From Streptomyces bauhiniae (GTDB lineage Bacteria > Actinomycetota > Actinomycetes > Streptomycetales > Streptomycetaceae): DNA of 64,000 nt. Below are positions 1 to 8,401 of the stretch, in pieces. Location of the stretch: the NCBI RefSeq assembly GCF_004784475.1, contig NZ_SRRT01000001.1, positions 372,001-436,000 on the forward strand, read 5' to 3'. The translations under genes and the position numbers were made by a program. Each line of letters starts with the position of its first letter. Position 1 is the stretch's first letter. Below the pieces are notes generated by a model. It worked only from the letters and a program-made list of their open reading frames with translations. It was not told where the DNA came from and made no database searches.

Positions 1-24
1 CAGGTCAGGTGAAGGAGCCTTCCC

Positions 25-1080
25 GTGCGCCGGGTAGCCAAGCTTTCCGCTGCGTGTATAGCCACCGCAGCTCTCGCCCTTTCTGCCACGGCCTGTGGCA
101 GCACCTCCTCCGAGAACGACAAGTCGTCCGGCTCGTCCGGTGACGGCAAGGGTGTCAAGATCGGTCTCGCCTTCGACGTCGGCGGCCGTGGTGACCGCTC
201 CTTCAACGACTCCGCCGCGCGCGGTGCCGACAAGGCGAAGGCCGAGTTCGGCGGCTCCGTCAAGGAGCTGACCGCCAAGACCACCGACACCGAGGCCGAC
301 CGCGAGCAGCGCCTCTCCGACCTGGCCGACGCGGGCTACAGCCCGATCATCGGTGTCGGCTACGCGTACGCGCAGTCCATGGGCAAGGTCGCCAAGAAGT
401 ACCCCAAGACCAGCTTCGGCATCGTCGACTCGGTCGTGGACGCGCCCAACGTCGACAGCATCACCTTCACCGAGGAGCAGGGCTCCTACCTGGCCGGTGT
501 CGCCGCCGCGCTGAAGACGAAGAAGACGCACGTCGGCTTCATCGGCGGTGTGGACGTCCCCCTGATCAAGAAGTTCGAGGCGGGCTTCGTCCAGGGCGTC
601 AAGGACACCAACTCCAAGATCAAGGTCGACACCCAGTACCTGAGCCACGGCTCGGACACCTCCGGCTTCGCCAGCCCCGACAAGGGCAAGGAAGCCGCGC
701 AGGGCATGCTGGACAACGGCGCCGACGTGATCTACTCCGCCGCCGGCTCCTCCGGCAACGGTGCGATCGAGGCCGTCAACGGCAAGAAGGGCGCCTGGGC
801 GATCGGCGTCGACTCGGACCAGTACAACATCCCGGGTCTCGCCAAGTACAAGGGCTCGATCCTGACCTCGGTCATCAAGAACGTCGACCTGGGCGTCTAC
901 GACGTCATCAAGTCCGTCCACGACGGCAAGCCGCAGACCGGCAACAGCGTCTACTCCCTCGCCAAGGACGGCGTCTCGCTGTCCACCAGCGGCGGCTTCA
1001 TCGACGACATCCAGGGCAAGCTGGACGCCGCGAAGAAGAAGATCGTCGACGGCTCCATCAAGGTCAAGACCACCCCGTGA
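25..1080 (+). CDS. BMP-family nucleoside-binding lipoprotein of an ABC transporter
   Basis: This is the extracellular solute-binding lipoprotein of a nucleoside ABC importer. The N-terminus has a basic start, a hydrophobic stretch and a lipobox ending LSATAC with the lipidated Cys at residue 24. A Ser/Gly-rich linker follows, then the BMP (PnrA-like) fold, recognisable from GLAFDVGGRGDRSFND near residue 48 and GFIGGVDVPLIKKFEAGF near 173. At 351 aa it has the usual family length. The GTG at 25 is preceded by GAAGGAG at 11-17. The ATPase, two permeases, cytidine deaminase and thymidine phosphorylase follow on the same strand, which fixes the substrate class as nucleosides. The family also includes purine-nucleoside and simple-sugar binders, so the exact ligand is inferred. 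Confidence 0.93.
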   Translation: MRRVAKLSAACIATAALALSATACGSTSSENDKSSGSSGDGKGVKIGLAFDVGGRGDRSFNDSAARGADKAKAEFGGSVKELTAKTTDTEADREQRLSDLADAGYSPIIGVGYAYAQSMGKVAKKYPKTSFGIVDSVVDAPNVDSITFTEEQGSYLAGVAAALKTKKTHVGFIGGVDVPLIKKFEAGFVQGVKDTNSKIKVDTQYLSHGSDTSGFASPDKGKEAAQGMLDNGADVIYSAAGSSGNGAIEAVNGKKGAWAIGVDSDQYNIPGLAKYKGSILTSVIKNVDLGVYDVIKSVHDGKPQTGNSVYSLAKDGVSLSTSGGFIDDIQGKLDAAKKKIVDGSIKVKTTP

Positions 1081-1156
1081 CCTGACGGGTCCTGACCGGA
1101 CCCCGGCTCGGCGTGGGGGCGCCATGAGCGCGCTCCCCGCCGGGCCATAACAATGT

Positions 1157-1187
1157 GTCAACTCTACGCGTGTAGTACTGAGTTGAC
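1157..1187. promoter_or_regulatory. Nested palindrome upstream of the nucleoside ABC ATPase gene
   Basis: The 190-base gap between the lipoprotein and ATPase genes holds an outer perfect repeat, GTCAACTC (1157-1164) with GAGTTGAC (1180-1187), and inside it CTAC-GCGT-GTAG (1164-1175). The inner motif closely resembles the perfect palindrome CTACGCGCGTAG upstream of deoC at 53612-53623. I infer a shared operator for nucleoside catabolism; the regulator is not visible here. Confidence 0.5.
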
Positions 1188-1271
1188 GCAAGTTGTCGCG
1201 CTAGCGTCGCCGACGCCTGCCCCCACTCCCTCTGTGTCCCCCGCATCCCCCTTCCCCGAGGAGAGTGCGCC

Positions 1272-2831
1272 ATCAACGCGTCCAGCCCTCCCGCTGCCGT
1301 CGAACTGCGCGGCATCACCAAGCGTTTCCCCGGCGTCGTCGCCAACCGCGACATCGACATCACCGTCCGCCCGGGCACCGTCCACGCCCTGTGCGGCGAG
1401 AACGGCGCCGGCAAGTCCACCCTGATGAAGATCCTCTACGGCATGCAGCAGCCGGACGAGGGCACCATCACCATCCACGGCGAGCAGGTCACCTTCGGCA
1501 ACCCCGGTGACGCCATCGCGCGCGGCATCGGCATGGTGCACCAGCACTTCATGCTGGCCGACAACCTGACCGTGCTGGAGAACGTCGTCCTCGGCGCGGA
1601 GAAGCTGCACGGCATCGGCGCCAAGGCCCGTACGAAGATCCGGGAGATCTCCGACGCGTACGGCCTGGGCGTCCGCCCCGACGTGCTCGTGGAGCGCCTC
1701 GGTGTCGCCGACCGCCAGCGCGTGGAGATCCTCAAGGTCCTCTACCGGGGCGCCAAGACCCTGATCCTAGACGAGCCGACGGCCGTCCTGGTGCCCCAGG
1801 AGGTCGACGCCCTCTTCGACAACCTGCGGGAGCTGAAGGCCGAGGGCCTGACCGTCATCTTCATCTCGCACAAGCTGGGCGAGGTGCTGTCGGTCGCCGA
1901 CGAGATCACCGTCATCCGGCGCGGCACCACGGTCGGCACGGCCGAGCCCCGCACCACCACGTCCAAGCAGCTCGCCGAGCTGATGGTCGGCAGCGAGCTG
2001 CCCACCCCGGAGACGGAGGAGTCCACCGTCACCGACGTCGCGCTCCTCGAAGTCGCCGGGCTGCACCTGGCGCAGACCGACCTGGACGGCATCGAGCGCG
2101 TCATCCTCGACGAGATCTCCTTCACCATCCACAAGGGCGAGGTCCTGGGCATCGCCGGTGTGGAGGGCAACGGCCAGTCCGAGCTGGTCGAGGCGATCAT
2201 GGGCATGCGCGACCCGGACGCCGGCACGGTCACGCTCGACGGCGCCGACGTCAGCCACGTCCCCACCCGCCGCCGCCGCGAGGCCGGCATCGGCTACATC
2301 CCCGAGGACCGCCACCGCCACGGCCTGCTGCTCGAAGCGCCGCTGTGGGAGAACCGCATCCTCGGCCATGTCACCGAGCGCCCCAACTCCCGCCGGGGCC
2401 TGCTGGACCCGAAGGCCGCCCGCACCGACACCGAGCGCATCGTCGCCGACTACGACGTGCGCACCCCCGGCATCGACGTCACCGCGGCCTCGCTGTCCGG
2501 CGGCAACCAGCAGAAGCTGATCGTCGGCCGCGAGATGAGCCACCGCCCCAAGCTGCTCATCGCCGCCCACCCCACCCGCGGTGTGGACGTCGGCGCGCAG
2601 GCCGCGATCTGGGACTACATCCGCGCGGCCCGCCGCGACGGACTGGCGGTCCTGCTGATCTCCGCCGACCTGGACGAGCTGATCGGCCTCTCCGACACCC
2701 TGCGGGTGATGTACCGGGGCCGTCTGGTCGCCGACGCCGACCCCGCCACCATCACGCCCGAGGAACTGGGCTCCGCCATGACGGGAGCGGCCTCCGGCCA
2801 CCTGGAGCACATAGAGGACGACGCCCGATGA
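1272..2831 (+). CDS. Nucleoside ABC transporter ATP-binding protein (two NBDs), no standard start codon
   Basis: This duplicated ATPase energises the two permeases downstream. The reading frame is clearly coding from about 1272: ELRGITKRFPGVVANRD, then Walker A GENGAGKST just before 1425. The first ATG is at 1425, which would remove Walker A, and no ATG, GTG or TTG lies in frame between the stop at 1179 and 1425. A ribosome-binding site GAGGAGAG at 1258-1265 points to ATC at 1272 as the initiator. Alternatively a small deletion has moved GTG 1265 out of frame. NBD1 has LILDEPTAVL; NBD2 has the degenerate GVEGNGQSE Walker A and SGGNQQK signature typical of this family. The stop overlaps the permease start (ATGA). 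About 519 aa from 1272. Confidence 0.9.
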   Translation: MNASSPPAAVELRGITKRFPGVVANRDIDITVRPGTVHALCGENGAGKSTLMKILYGMQQPDEGTITIHGEQVTFGNPGDAIARGIGMVHQHFMLADNLTVLENVVLGAEKLHGIGAKARTKIREISDAYGLGVRPDVLVERLGVADRQRVEILKVLYRGAKTLILDEPTAVLVPQEVDALFDNLRELKAEGLTVIFISHKLGEVLSVADEITVIRRGTTVGTAEPRTTTSKQLAELMVGSELPTPETEESTVTDVALLEVAGLHLAQTDLDGIERVILDEISFTIHKGEVLGIAGVEGNGQSELVEAIMGMRDPDAGTVTLDGADVSHVPTRRRREAGIGYIPEDRHRHGLLLEAPLWENRILGHVTERPNSRRGLLDPKAARTDTERIVADYDVRTPGIDVTAASLSGGNQQKLIVGREMSHRPKLLIAAHPTRGVDVGAQAAIWDYIRAARRDGLAVLLISADLDELIGLSDTLRVMYRGRLVADADPATITPEELGSAMTGAASGHLEHIEDDAR

Positions 2832-3955
2832 ACAAGCTGACCTCACGGATCGACAAGGAGCGGCTGCTCCTCGGCATCGCGGCTCCGCTGCTGGCCATCG
2901 TCGCGGCCCTGCTGGTCACCGCCCTGGTGATCCTGGCCACCGGCAAGAGCCCCGGCGCCGCGTTCAGCGACATGGTGACGTACGGCTTCGCCTCCGACAG
3001 CCAGGTCTACATCCTCAACAAGGCGACGACGTACTACCTGGCGGGTGTCGCGGTGGCCATCGGCTTCCGCATGAACCTGTTCAACATCGGTGTCGACGGC
3101 CAGTACCGGCTCGCCGCGTTCGTCGCCGCCGTCCTCGGCGGCGCGCTGACCGTGCCCGGCTGGCTCGCCATCCCGCTGATCATCCTGGCGGCCATGGCGA
3201 CCGGCGCCCTGTGGGCGGCCATCGCCGGCATCCTCAAGGTGACCCGCGGGGTCAGCGAGGTCATCGCCACGATCATGCTGAACTCGATCGCCACCGCGAT
3301 CATCGGCTACCTGCTCCAGCCCAGCCAGCTCGGCCAGCTCGACAAGGCCGGCACCCTGGTCTCCACCAAGCCGCTGCCCGAGTCCTCCTGGTTCTTCCAG
3401 ATCGACACCGGCCCGGCGGGCATCCTGTGGGGCTTCATCGTCGTCGCGGTGATCGTCGGCATCGGCTACTGGTTCGTGCTCGGCCGCACCCGGTTCGGCT
3501 TCGACCTGCGCACGGTCGGCCAGTCCGAGACGGCCGCCGCCGCGAGCGGTGTGGGCGTGAAGAAGATGATCGCCACCAGCATGATCATCTCGGGTGCGGT
3601 GGCCGGTCTCATCGGCATGCCGACCCTGCTCAACGACAGCCACCAGTTCAGCAACGACTTCCCGGCGGGCATCGGCTTCACCGGCATCGCCATCGCGCTG
3701 CTGGGCCGCAACAACCCGGTCGGCATCGCGCTGGGCGCCCTGCTGTGGGGCTTCCTGGAGCGCACCACCAACCACCTGGAGTTCCAGGGCTACGACAAGG
3801 AGATCCTCGGCGTGATCCAGGGCGTCATCGTCCTGTGCGTCGTGATCGCCTACGAGGTCGTGCGCCGCTACGGCCTCAAGCGCCAGCAGCAGCGGGTCGG
3901 CGCCGAGCTGGCCGCCCGCGCCGCCGCCCCCACCGAGATGCAGGAGGTGGCGTGA
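2828..3955 (+). CDS. Nucleoside ABC transporter permease 1
   Basis: Integral membrane permease of the BPD-transp-2 (YufP/RbsC-like) family, 375 aa. The ATG at 2828 overlaps the ATPase stop. Several hydrophobic segments can be seen, beginning at residues 14-38, and the family feature GFRMNLFNIGVDGQYRLA lies near residue 80. The sequence LLGRNNPVGIALGALLWG near residue 290 is the conserved late segment. It pairs with the next gene to form the heterodimeric channel. The 1-base overlap with the next gene implies translational coupling. Confidence 0.92.
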   Translation: MNKLTSRIDKERLLLGIAAPLLAIVAALLVTALVILATGKSPGAAFSDMVTYGFASDSQVYILNKATTYYLAGVAVAIGFRMNLFNIGVDGQYRLAAFVAAVLGGALTVPGWLAIPLIILAAMATGALWAAIAGILKVTRGVSEVIATIMLNSIATAIIGYLLQPSQLGQLDKAGTLVSTKPLPESSWFFQIDTGPAGILWGFIVVAVIVGIGYWFVLGRTRFGFDLRTVGQSETAAAASGVGVKKMIATSMIISGAVAGLIGMPTLLNDSHQFSNDFPAGIGFTGIAIALLGRNNPVGIALGALLWGFLERTTNHLEFQGYDKEILGVIQGVIVLCVVIAYEVVRRYGLKRQQQRVGAELAARAAAPTEMQEVA

Positions 3956-5241
3956 TGACCGCCACGATGACGGACGCGCCGCCGCCCGCGGCGCCCAAGG
4001 CGGACGACGCCGCCCAGCCGGCGGGCCGTTCGCTCGCGAAGATTCTGCTGGTCGTCGGCGGCGCGCTGCTGCTCGTGGCCGTGGTCCGGGTCATCACCGG
4101 GGCCAACCAGCTCACCTCCGAGGGCCAGGTCAGCGCGGCCCTCGGGCTCGCGGTGCCGATCGGGCTGGCGGGTCTTGCGGGCCTGTGGTCCGAGCGGGCC
4201 GGCGTGGTCAACATCGGCCTCGAGGGCATGATGATCCTCGGCACCTTCGGCGCCGGCTGGATCGGCTGGCAGTCCAGCCCCTGGCTCGGCCTGCTGTGCG
4301 GCGTCGGCTTCGGCGTCCTCGGCGGACTGGTGCACGCGGTCGCCACGGTGACCTTCGGGGTCGACCACATCGTCTCCGGTGTGGCGATCAACCTGCTCGC
4401 GCTGGGCGCCACCCAGTACCTCGCCAAGCTGTTCTTCGCCGAGGGCACGGCCGCCGAGGCGGGCGGCAACCCGAAGCAGTCGCCGCCGGTGAACTCGCTC
4501 GGTGACGTCACCGTGCCGGGACTCTCCGACGCGCTGCACTCGGTCGAGCAACACCACTGGTTCCTCATCTCCGACATCGCGGGCATTCTCGGCGGTATCG
4601 TCACCGACGTGTCCGTGGTCACGATCCTCGCCGTGCTGCTCTTCGTGGGTAGCTGGTGGGTGCTGTGGCGGACCTCGTTCGGCCTGCGCCTGCGCTCCTG
4701 CGGCGAGAACCCGGTCGCGGCGGAGTCGCTCGGCGTGAACGTGTACCAGTACAAGTACGCGGCCGTCGCCGTCTCCGGCGGTCTCGCCGGGCTCGGCGGT
4801 GCCTTCCTCGCGCTGGTCACCTCGCACACCTACCTGGAGGGCCAGACCGGCGGCCGCGGCTACATCGGTCTCGCCGCGATGATCTTCGGCAACTGGCGGC
4901 CGGGCGGTCTCGCCATGGGCGCCGGCCTGTTCGGCTACTCCGACGCCCTCCAGCTCCGCAACGGCGGCGTCACCGTGCACGCCCTGCTGCTCCTGCTGGT
5001 CGTGCTGCTCGCCGCCCTCGCGGGCTGGAAGCTGTACCGCAAGGCGCTCTGGCAGGGCGTGATCAGCGCGGTCATGGCCGTACTGGTCCTGGCCTGGTAC
5101 CTGTTCACCGACGAGGTCCCGAGCGACTTCGTCGGCGCCACCCCGTACGTCGTCACGCTGCTGGTGCTGTCGCTGTCCGCGCAGCGGCTGCGGATGCCGA
5201 AGGCGGACGGCATGCGGTACCGGAAGGGGCAGGGCAAGTGA
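3955..5241 (+). CDS. Nucleoside ABC transporter permease 2
   Basis: Second permease of the same importer, 428 aa. A polar Ala/Pro-rich N-terminus is followed by about ten hydrophobic segments. The family motif WSERAGVVNIGLEGMMILG appears near residue 77 and YIGLAAMIFGNWRPGG near 302. I chose ATG 3955, which overlaps the previous stop; GTG 3952 is an alternative. The C-terminus extends past the last core helix with an extra hydrophobic pair. The stop overlaps the cdd start (GTGA), so uptake and deamination are translationally linked. Confidence 0.92.
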   Translation: MTATMTDAPPPAAPKADDAAQPAGRSLAKILLVVGGALLLVAVVRVITGANQLTSEGQVSAALGLAVPIGLAGLAGLWSERAGVVNIGLEGMMILGTFGAGWIGWQSSPWLGLLCGVGFGVLGGLVHAVATVTFGVDHIVSGVAINLLALGATQYLAKLFFAEGTAAEAGGNPKQSPPVNSLGDVTVPGLSDALHSVEQHHWFLISDIAGILGGIVTDVSVVTILAVLLFVGSWWVLWRTSFGLRLRSCGENPVAAESLGVNVYQYKYAAVAVSGGLAGLGGAFLALVTSHTYLEGQTGGRGYIGLAAMIFGNWRPGGLAMGAGLFGYSDALQLRNGGVTVHALLLLLVVLLAALAGWKLYRKALWQGVISAVMAVLVLAWYLFTDEVPSDFVGATPYVVTLLVLSLSAQRLRMPKADGMRYRKGQGK

Positions 5242-5636
5242 CCACCGCCGCCTTTGACTGGGAGGCGCTGCGTGCCGAGGCCCGCGAGGCCATGGCGCAC
5301 GCCTACGCCCCCTACTCGGGCTACCCGGTCGGCGTGGCGGCCCTGGTCGACGACGGCCGCACGGTCACCGGCTGCAACGTGGAGAACGCCTCCTACGGGA
5401 TCGGCCTGTGCGCCGAGTGCGGGCTGGTCTCGCACCTCCAGCGCACCGGCGGCGGGCGCCTGACACACTTCACCTGTGTGGACGGCACCGGCGCCCTCCT
5501 CGTGCCGTGCGGCCGCTGCCGCCAGCTCCTGTACGAGTTCGGCGGGCCCTCGCTGCTGCTGGACACCCCCGAGGGCGTCCTCCCGCTCTCCGAGATGCTT
5601 CCGCAGGCGTTCGGCCCGGACCATCTCACCAAGTAA
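5238..5636 (+). CDS. cdd: Cytidine deaminase
   Basis: Zinc-dependent deamination of cytidine and deoxycytidine to uridine and deoxyuridine, in the cytosol. The small homotetrameric type is 132 aa here. Seen in the sequence: GCNVENASYG, the catalytic CAE triplet in LCAECGL and the zinc-binding PCGRCRQ. The GTG start overlaps the permease stop by 4 bases. Together with the importer and deoA it channels imported pyrimidine nucleosides into catabolism. The family assignment is very secure. Confidence 0.95.
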   Translation: MTTAAFDWEALRAEAREAMAHAYAPYSGYPVGVAALVDDGRTVTGCNVENASYGIGLCAECGLVSHLQRTGGGRLTHFTCVDGTGALLVPCGRCRQLLYEFGGPSLLLDTPEGVLPLSEMLPQAFGPDHLTK

Positions 5637-5643
5637 GTCCGTG

Positions 5644-5678
5644 CGGCCCCTCTGCTCGCCTTACGAGCAGGGGGGCCG
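5644..5678 (+). terminator. Strong hairpin between cdd and deoA
   Basis: A 15-bp stem (5644-5658 with 5664-5678, one G-U pair) closes a 5-base CCTTA loop. It lies 7 bases after the cdd stop and 34 bases before the deoA start, with no T-run after it. It could be a partial terminator that reduces deoA expression, or an mRNA-stabilising structure. Confidence 0.6.
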
Positions 5679-5712
5679 TACATCTGCACCTCCCGGAAGG
5701 AACTCCCTGGCC

Positions 5713-6990
5713 ATGGACGCCATCTCCGTCATCCGCAGCAAGCGGGACCGCGCCGCACTGACCGACGAGCAGATCGACTGGGTCATCGACGCGTACACCC
5801 GCGGCGAGGTCGCCGACTACCAGATGGCCGCCCTCAACATGGCGATCCTGCTCAACGGGATGGACCGCCGGGAGATCGCCCGCTGGACCGCGGCGATGAT
5901 CGCCTCCGGCGAGCGGATGGACTTCTCCTCGCTGTCCCGGCCGACCGCCGACAAGCACTCCACGGGCGGCGTCGGCGACAAGATCACGCTGCCGCTCGCG
6001 CCCCTCGTGGCCGCGTGCGGCGCGGCCGTACCGCAGCTCTCCGGCCGCGGCCTCGGCCACACCGGCGGCACCCTGGACAAGCTGGAGTCCATCCCCGGCT
6101 GGCGCGCGCTGCTCTCCAACGAGGAGATGCTGTCGGTGCTGGACGGCACCGGCGCGGTGATCTGCGCGGCGGGCGACGGCCTGGCCCCGGCCGACAAGAA
6201 GCTGTACGCGCTGCGCGACGTGACCGGCACGGTGGAGGCGATCCCCCTGATCGCGTCCTCGATCATGTCCAAGAAGATCGCCGAGGGCACCGGCTCCCTG
6301 GTCCTGGACGTGAAGGTCGGCTCCGGCGCCTTCATGAAGACCCTGGACGACGCCCGAGAACTGGCCTCCACCATGGTCGGCCTCGGCACCGACCACGGCG
6401 TGAAGACGGTCGCCCTCCTCACCGACATGTCCACCCCGCTCGGCCTCACGGCGGGCAACGCCCTGGAAGTCCGCGAGTCGGTCGAGGTCCTGGCGGGCGG
6501 CGGCCCGGCGGACGTGGTCGAGCTGACCCTCGCCCTGGCCCGCGAGATGCTCGACGCGGCCGGCCTCAAGGACGCCGACCCCGCCAAGGCCCTGGCCGAC
6601 GGCTCCGCGATGGACGTCTGGCGCCGCATGATCACCGCCCAGGGCGGCGACCCGGACGCGGTTTTGCCTGTCGCCCGCGAACAGCACGTAGTAGTGGCCC
6701 CCGCCTCCGGCACCCTCACCCGCCTCGACGCCTACGACATCGGCATCGCCGCCTGGCGCCTCGGCGCGGGCCGCGCCCGCAAGGAGGACCCGGTACAGGC
6801 GGGGGCGGGCGTGGAACTGCACGCGAAGCCGGGGGACACGGTGGTGGCGGGCCAGCCGTTGCTGACGCTGCACACGGATACGCCGGAGCGGTTCGGGTAT
6901 GCGCTGGAGGCTACGGAGGGCTCCTTCGACATCGCCCCGGCGGGCACGTCGTTCACGGCCTCGCCGGTGGTGTTGGGGCGGGTGGACTGA
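5713..6990 (+). CDS. deoA: Thymidine phosphorylase
   Basis: Phosphorolysis of thymidine and deoxyuridine to the base plus 2-deoxyribose-1-phosphate. The 425-aa length and the motifs DKHSTGGVGDKITLPLAPLV, SGRGLGHTGGTLDKLES and SSIMSKKIAEG are those of pyrimidine-nucleoside phosphorylases. The ATG at 5713 follows a GGAAGGA site at 5695-5701. It is the last gene of the salvage operon; its product feeds deoC, which in this window lies 45 kb downstream. The stop is directly followed by the island junction at 6995, so the original downstream neighbour has been displaced. Confidence 0.94.
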   Translation: MDAISVIRSKRDRAALTDEQIDWVIDAYTRGEVADYQMAALNMAILLNGMDRREIARWTAAMIASGERMDFSSLSRPTADKHSTGGVGDKITLPLAPLVAACGAAVPQLSGRGLGHTGGTLDKLESIPGWRALLSNEEMLSVLDGTGAVICAAGDGLAPADKKLYALRDVTGTVEAIPLIASSIMSKKIAEGTGSLVLDVKVGSGAFMKTLDDARELASTMVGLGTDHGVKTVALLTDMSTPLGLTAGNALEVRESVEVLAGGGPADVVELTLALAREMLDAAGLKDADPAKALADGSAMDVWRRMITAQGGDPDAVLPVAREQHVVVAPASGTLTRLDAYDIGIAAWRLGAGRARKEDPVQAGAGVELHAKPGDTVVAGQPLLTLHTDTPERFGYALEATEGSFDIAPAGTSFTASPVVLGRVD

Positions 6991-6994
6991 GCCG

Positions 6995-7052
6995 GGGGAC
7001 CTCTTCGTTCGGGACGAAGAGGTCGTGGGTTCAAATCCCGCCACCCCGACAG
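6995..7052 (+). repeat. Left island junction: att core plus 3' half of tRNA-Pro(CGG)
   Basis: Bases 7003-7019 form a tRNA anticodon arm (CTTCG, loop TTCGGGA, CGAAG; anticodon CGG at 7010-7012). The T arm (7025-7041), acceptor 3' strand CACCCCG and discriminator A follow. There is no D arm or 5' acceptor, so this is only the 3' part of a tRNA-Pro gene. Bases 7008-7052 recur at 26124-26168 with one mismatch. Bases 6995-7013 recur at 37636-37654 with one mismatch. I read this as the left attachment junction of an integrated element. Confidence 0.8.
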
Positions 7053-7065
7053 CTGTAACACCAGG

Positions 7066-7102
7066 TCAGGGGCCTGATCCGCTTAGCGGGTCAGGCCCCT
7101 GA
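7066..7102 (+). terminator. Terminator hairpin following the tRNA-Pro 3' half
   Basis: A 17-bp stem (7066-7082 with 7086-7102, one G-U pair) closes a 3-base loop. A very similar hairpin follows the second tRNA-Pro fragment at 26183-26215. The element therefore carries a tRNA 3' end together with its terminator. Confidence 0.8.
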
Positions 7103-7120
7103 GTGGTTTCCGGGCTCGCT

Positions 7121-7163
7121 TTGGGAGCCGTTTGGGAGCCAAGTACGGAAGACGGCTCCCAAA
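7121..7163. repeat. Three copies of TTGGGAGCC, two as a perfect inverted repeat
   Basis: TTGGGAGCCG at 7121 is followed by TTTGGGAGCC (7131-7140) and its exact inverse GGCTCCCAAA (7154-7163). The related GGGAGCCGTCTGGGAGCC lies at 26001-26018, near the second attachment copy. The position beside an att site suggests integrase arm-binding sites. Confidence 0.5.
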
Positions 7164-7827
7164 GCTGCTCGCAAGATCACGCATTCGGTGAACGGTCGCT
7201 CTCGCCGGTCGGCAGACGCTCACCCCCGCCCTCGGGGTCCCGTGTGAGCGGTGGCGCAGCAAAGAATCGTGGCTACTACCAGCCCAGCGTTTCCTGACTC
7301 GCCACAGCCAGTGATGCAGGTGCCAGCCCGAGGCCCACGACAGGGAGCACGGGGCGCGGATGCCGGGTCGGTGATAGTTGCGCGCGTCATGCCAGCGCCG
7401 ATAGGTGATCCCGTACCGTGTAGTGCCTGCTGGCGGCCGGCGCCATATAGACGAGCTCGCCGCCACGCGCGGTCCCTCGCTCCTCGGGAAGAACAACCTT
7501 GATCAAGGCGAGCTGTCGACCAAGGTGAATCGCGCAGGATGGAAGCTGGCCATAGAAGGTATGCGCCGGCTTACGGGGGGCGGTTGGGGAGAGCAGCCCT
7601 GTAGCGCCTATCCGGCCGTCGGTGGCTGCACCCATGCGTGCGGCATAGCGTTCGCGGGAGCGGCGGACCAGGTTGGGGGCGAAGGACTGCTGGCGCTGAT
7701 GGTGGTGGTCACTGCCCTGGCGTGACAAGAGTGGCGCTGTTCAAGCTGACTTCACGCCCGCGCTGCCGCCAGCCACGCACATTGACCCCGGAGGAGGTAG
7801 CTGCAACCCCCTTCTCAACTCCCTTAT
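7164..7827. other. 660-base stretch without a convincing gene
   Basis: Short open frames exist on both strands, for example 7405-7725 plus and 7387-7728 minus. None has a credible ribosome-binding site, a recognisable motif or the expected codon bias. It is probably attachment-proximal non-coding or decayed DNA. Confidence 0.5.
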
Positions 7828-7850
7828 TAACTCAGTAAGGTACTGGGTTA
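7828..7850. promoter_or_regulatory. Imperfect inverted repeat overlapping the start of the 112-aa gene
   Basis: TAACTCAG (7828-7835) and CTGGGTTA (7843-7850) are inverted repeats with one mismatch and a 7-base spacer. They abut the ATG at 7850. This could be an operator or part of the AT-richer promoter. Confidence 0.3.
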
Positions 7851-8188
7851 TGGACTTCACAATTATCAAGCACGCGGTCGAGGTTGACCACGGCATCAAG
7901 CGCTTGTCCATGCACTTCATCAAGAAGCACGCCGCGCCGGGACGAGCTCGACTCAGCTCCGAGCTGTGCACACAGATCAGCGACGAGTTCGAAAGGATCG
8001 GACTCACCTCCTTGCCACGCACGTTGCCGTCATCCGAGAACGAGTTCGTTTGGGTCATCCAACGCGACAGTGTCCTAGGTGAGGTTGCCGCCGTCGCCGC
8101 CGCCCTGGCGCACCTGGACAAGCTAGGGATGAATCCTCTCCCGCAGGTGTTCGATAACTACCCGCAAGCTAAGGACAACTTGAGCTGA
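7850..8188 (+). CDS. Hypothetical protein, 112 aa, island gene 1
   Basis: Not recognised. A soluble, mixed-charge protein starting MDFTIIKHAVEVDHGIKRLS, with no signal peptide or membrane segment. An AAGG at 7837-7840 precedes the ATG by 9 bases. It is followed by a hairpin terminator and then by two further unrecognised genes on the same strand. The protein-like composition and clean start support a real gene. No function can be offered. Confidence 0.6.
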   Translation: MDFTIIKHAVEVDHGIKRLSMHFIKKHAAPGRARLSSELCTQISDEFERIGLTSLPRTLPSSENEFVWVIQRDSVLGEVAAVAAALAHLDKLGMNPLPQVFDNYPQAKDNLS

Positions 8189-8246
8189 GGCGACACGGAA
8201 GCAGAACATCCGGTTCCTGCATGTCACGTACATCAACAGACGTATC

Positions 8247-8269
8247 TCCTGCGCCATCCTGGCGCAGGA
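8247..8269 (+). terminator. Hairpin after the 112-aa gene
   Basis: A perfect 10-bp stem (TCCTGCGCCA at 8247-8256 with TGGCGCAGGA at 8260-8269) has a 3-base loop and is followed by TCTAAAAAG. It probably terminates the 112-aa gene. Confidence 0.6.
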
Positions 8270-8401
8270 TCTAAAAAGTGACTGCGCGAGCCGCAGCCCG
8301 TCCGTACGGTGGTAACAACGAACGGCACCAGCCACTCTGGTGACGACGCATCACCCTCGCCACTTATGCACCCCCGACAACGTCACTGTCAGGAGTTACG
8401 G

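Noticed and set aside
2345..2827. An upstream extension of permease 1 inside the ATPase gene
   Set aside because: The extension is an Arg/Pro-rich shadow of the ATPase; the permease-like sequence begins at ATG 2828 with an ATGA overlap.
7003..7050. An intact tRNA-Pro(CGG) gene at the left junction
   Set aside because: Only the anticodon arm, T arm and 3' acceptor strand are present; no D arm or CGGGGTG 5' strand lies upstream.
7083..7728. Several overlapping 80- to 140-codon frames on both strands near the left attachment site
   Set aside because: No ribosome-binding sites, no recognisable motifs and mutually incompatible frames.
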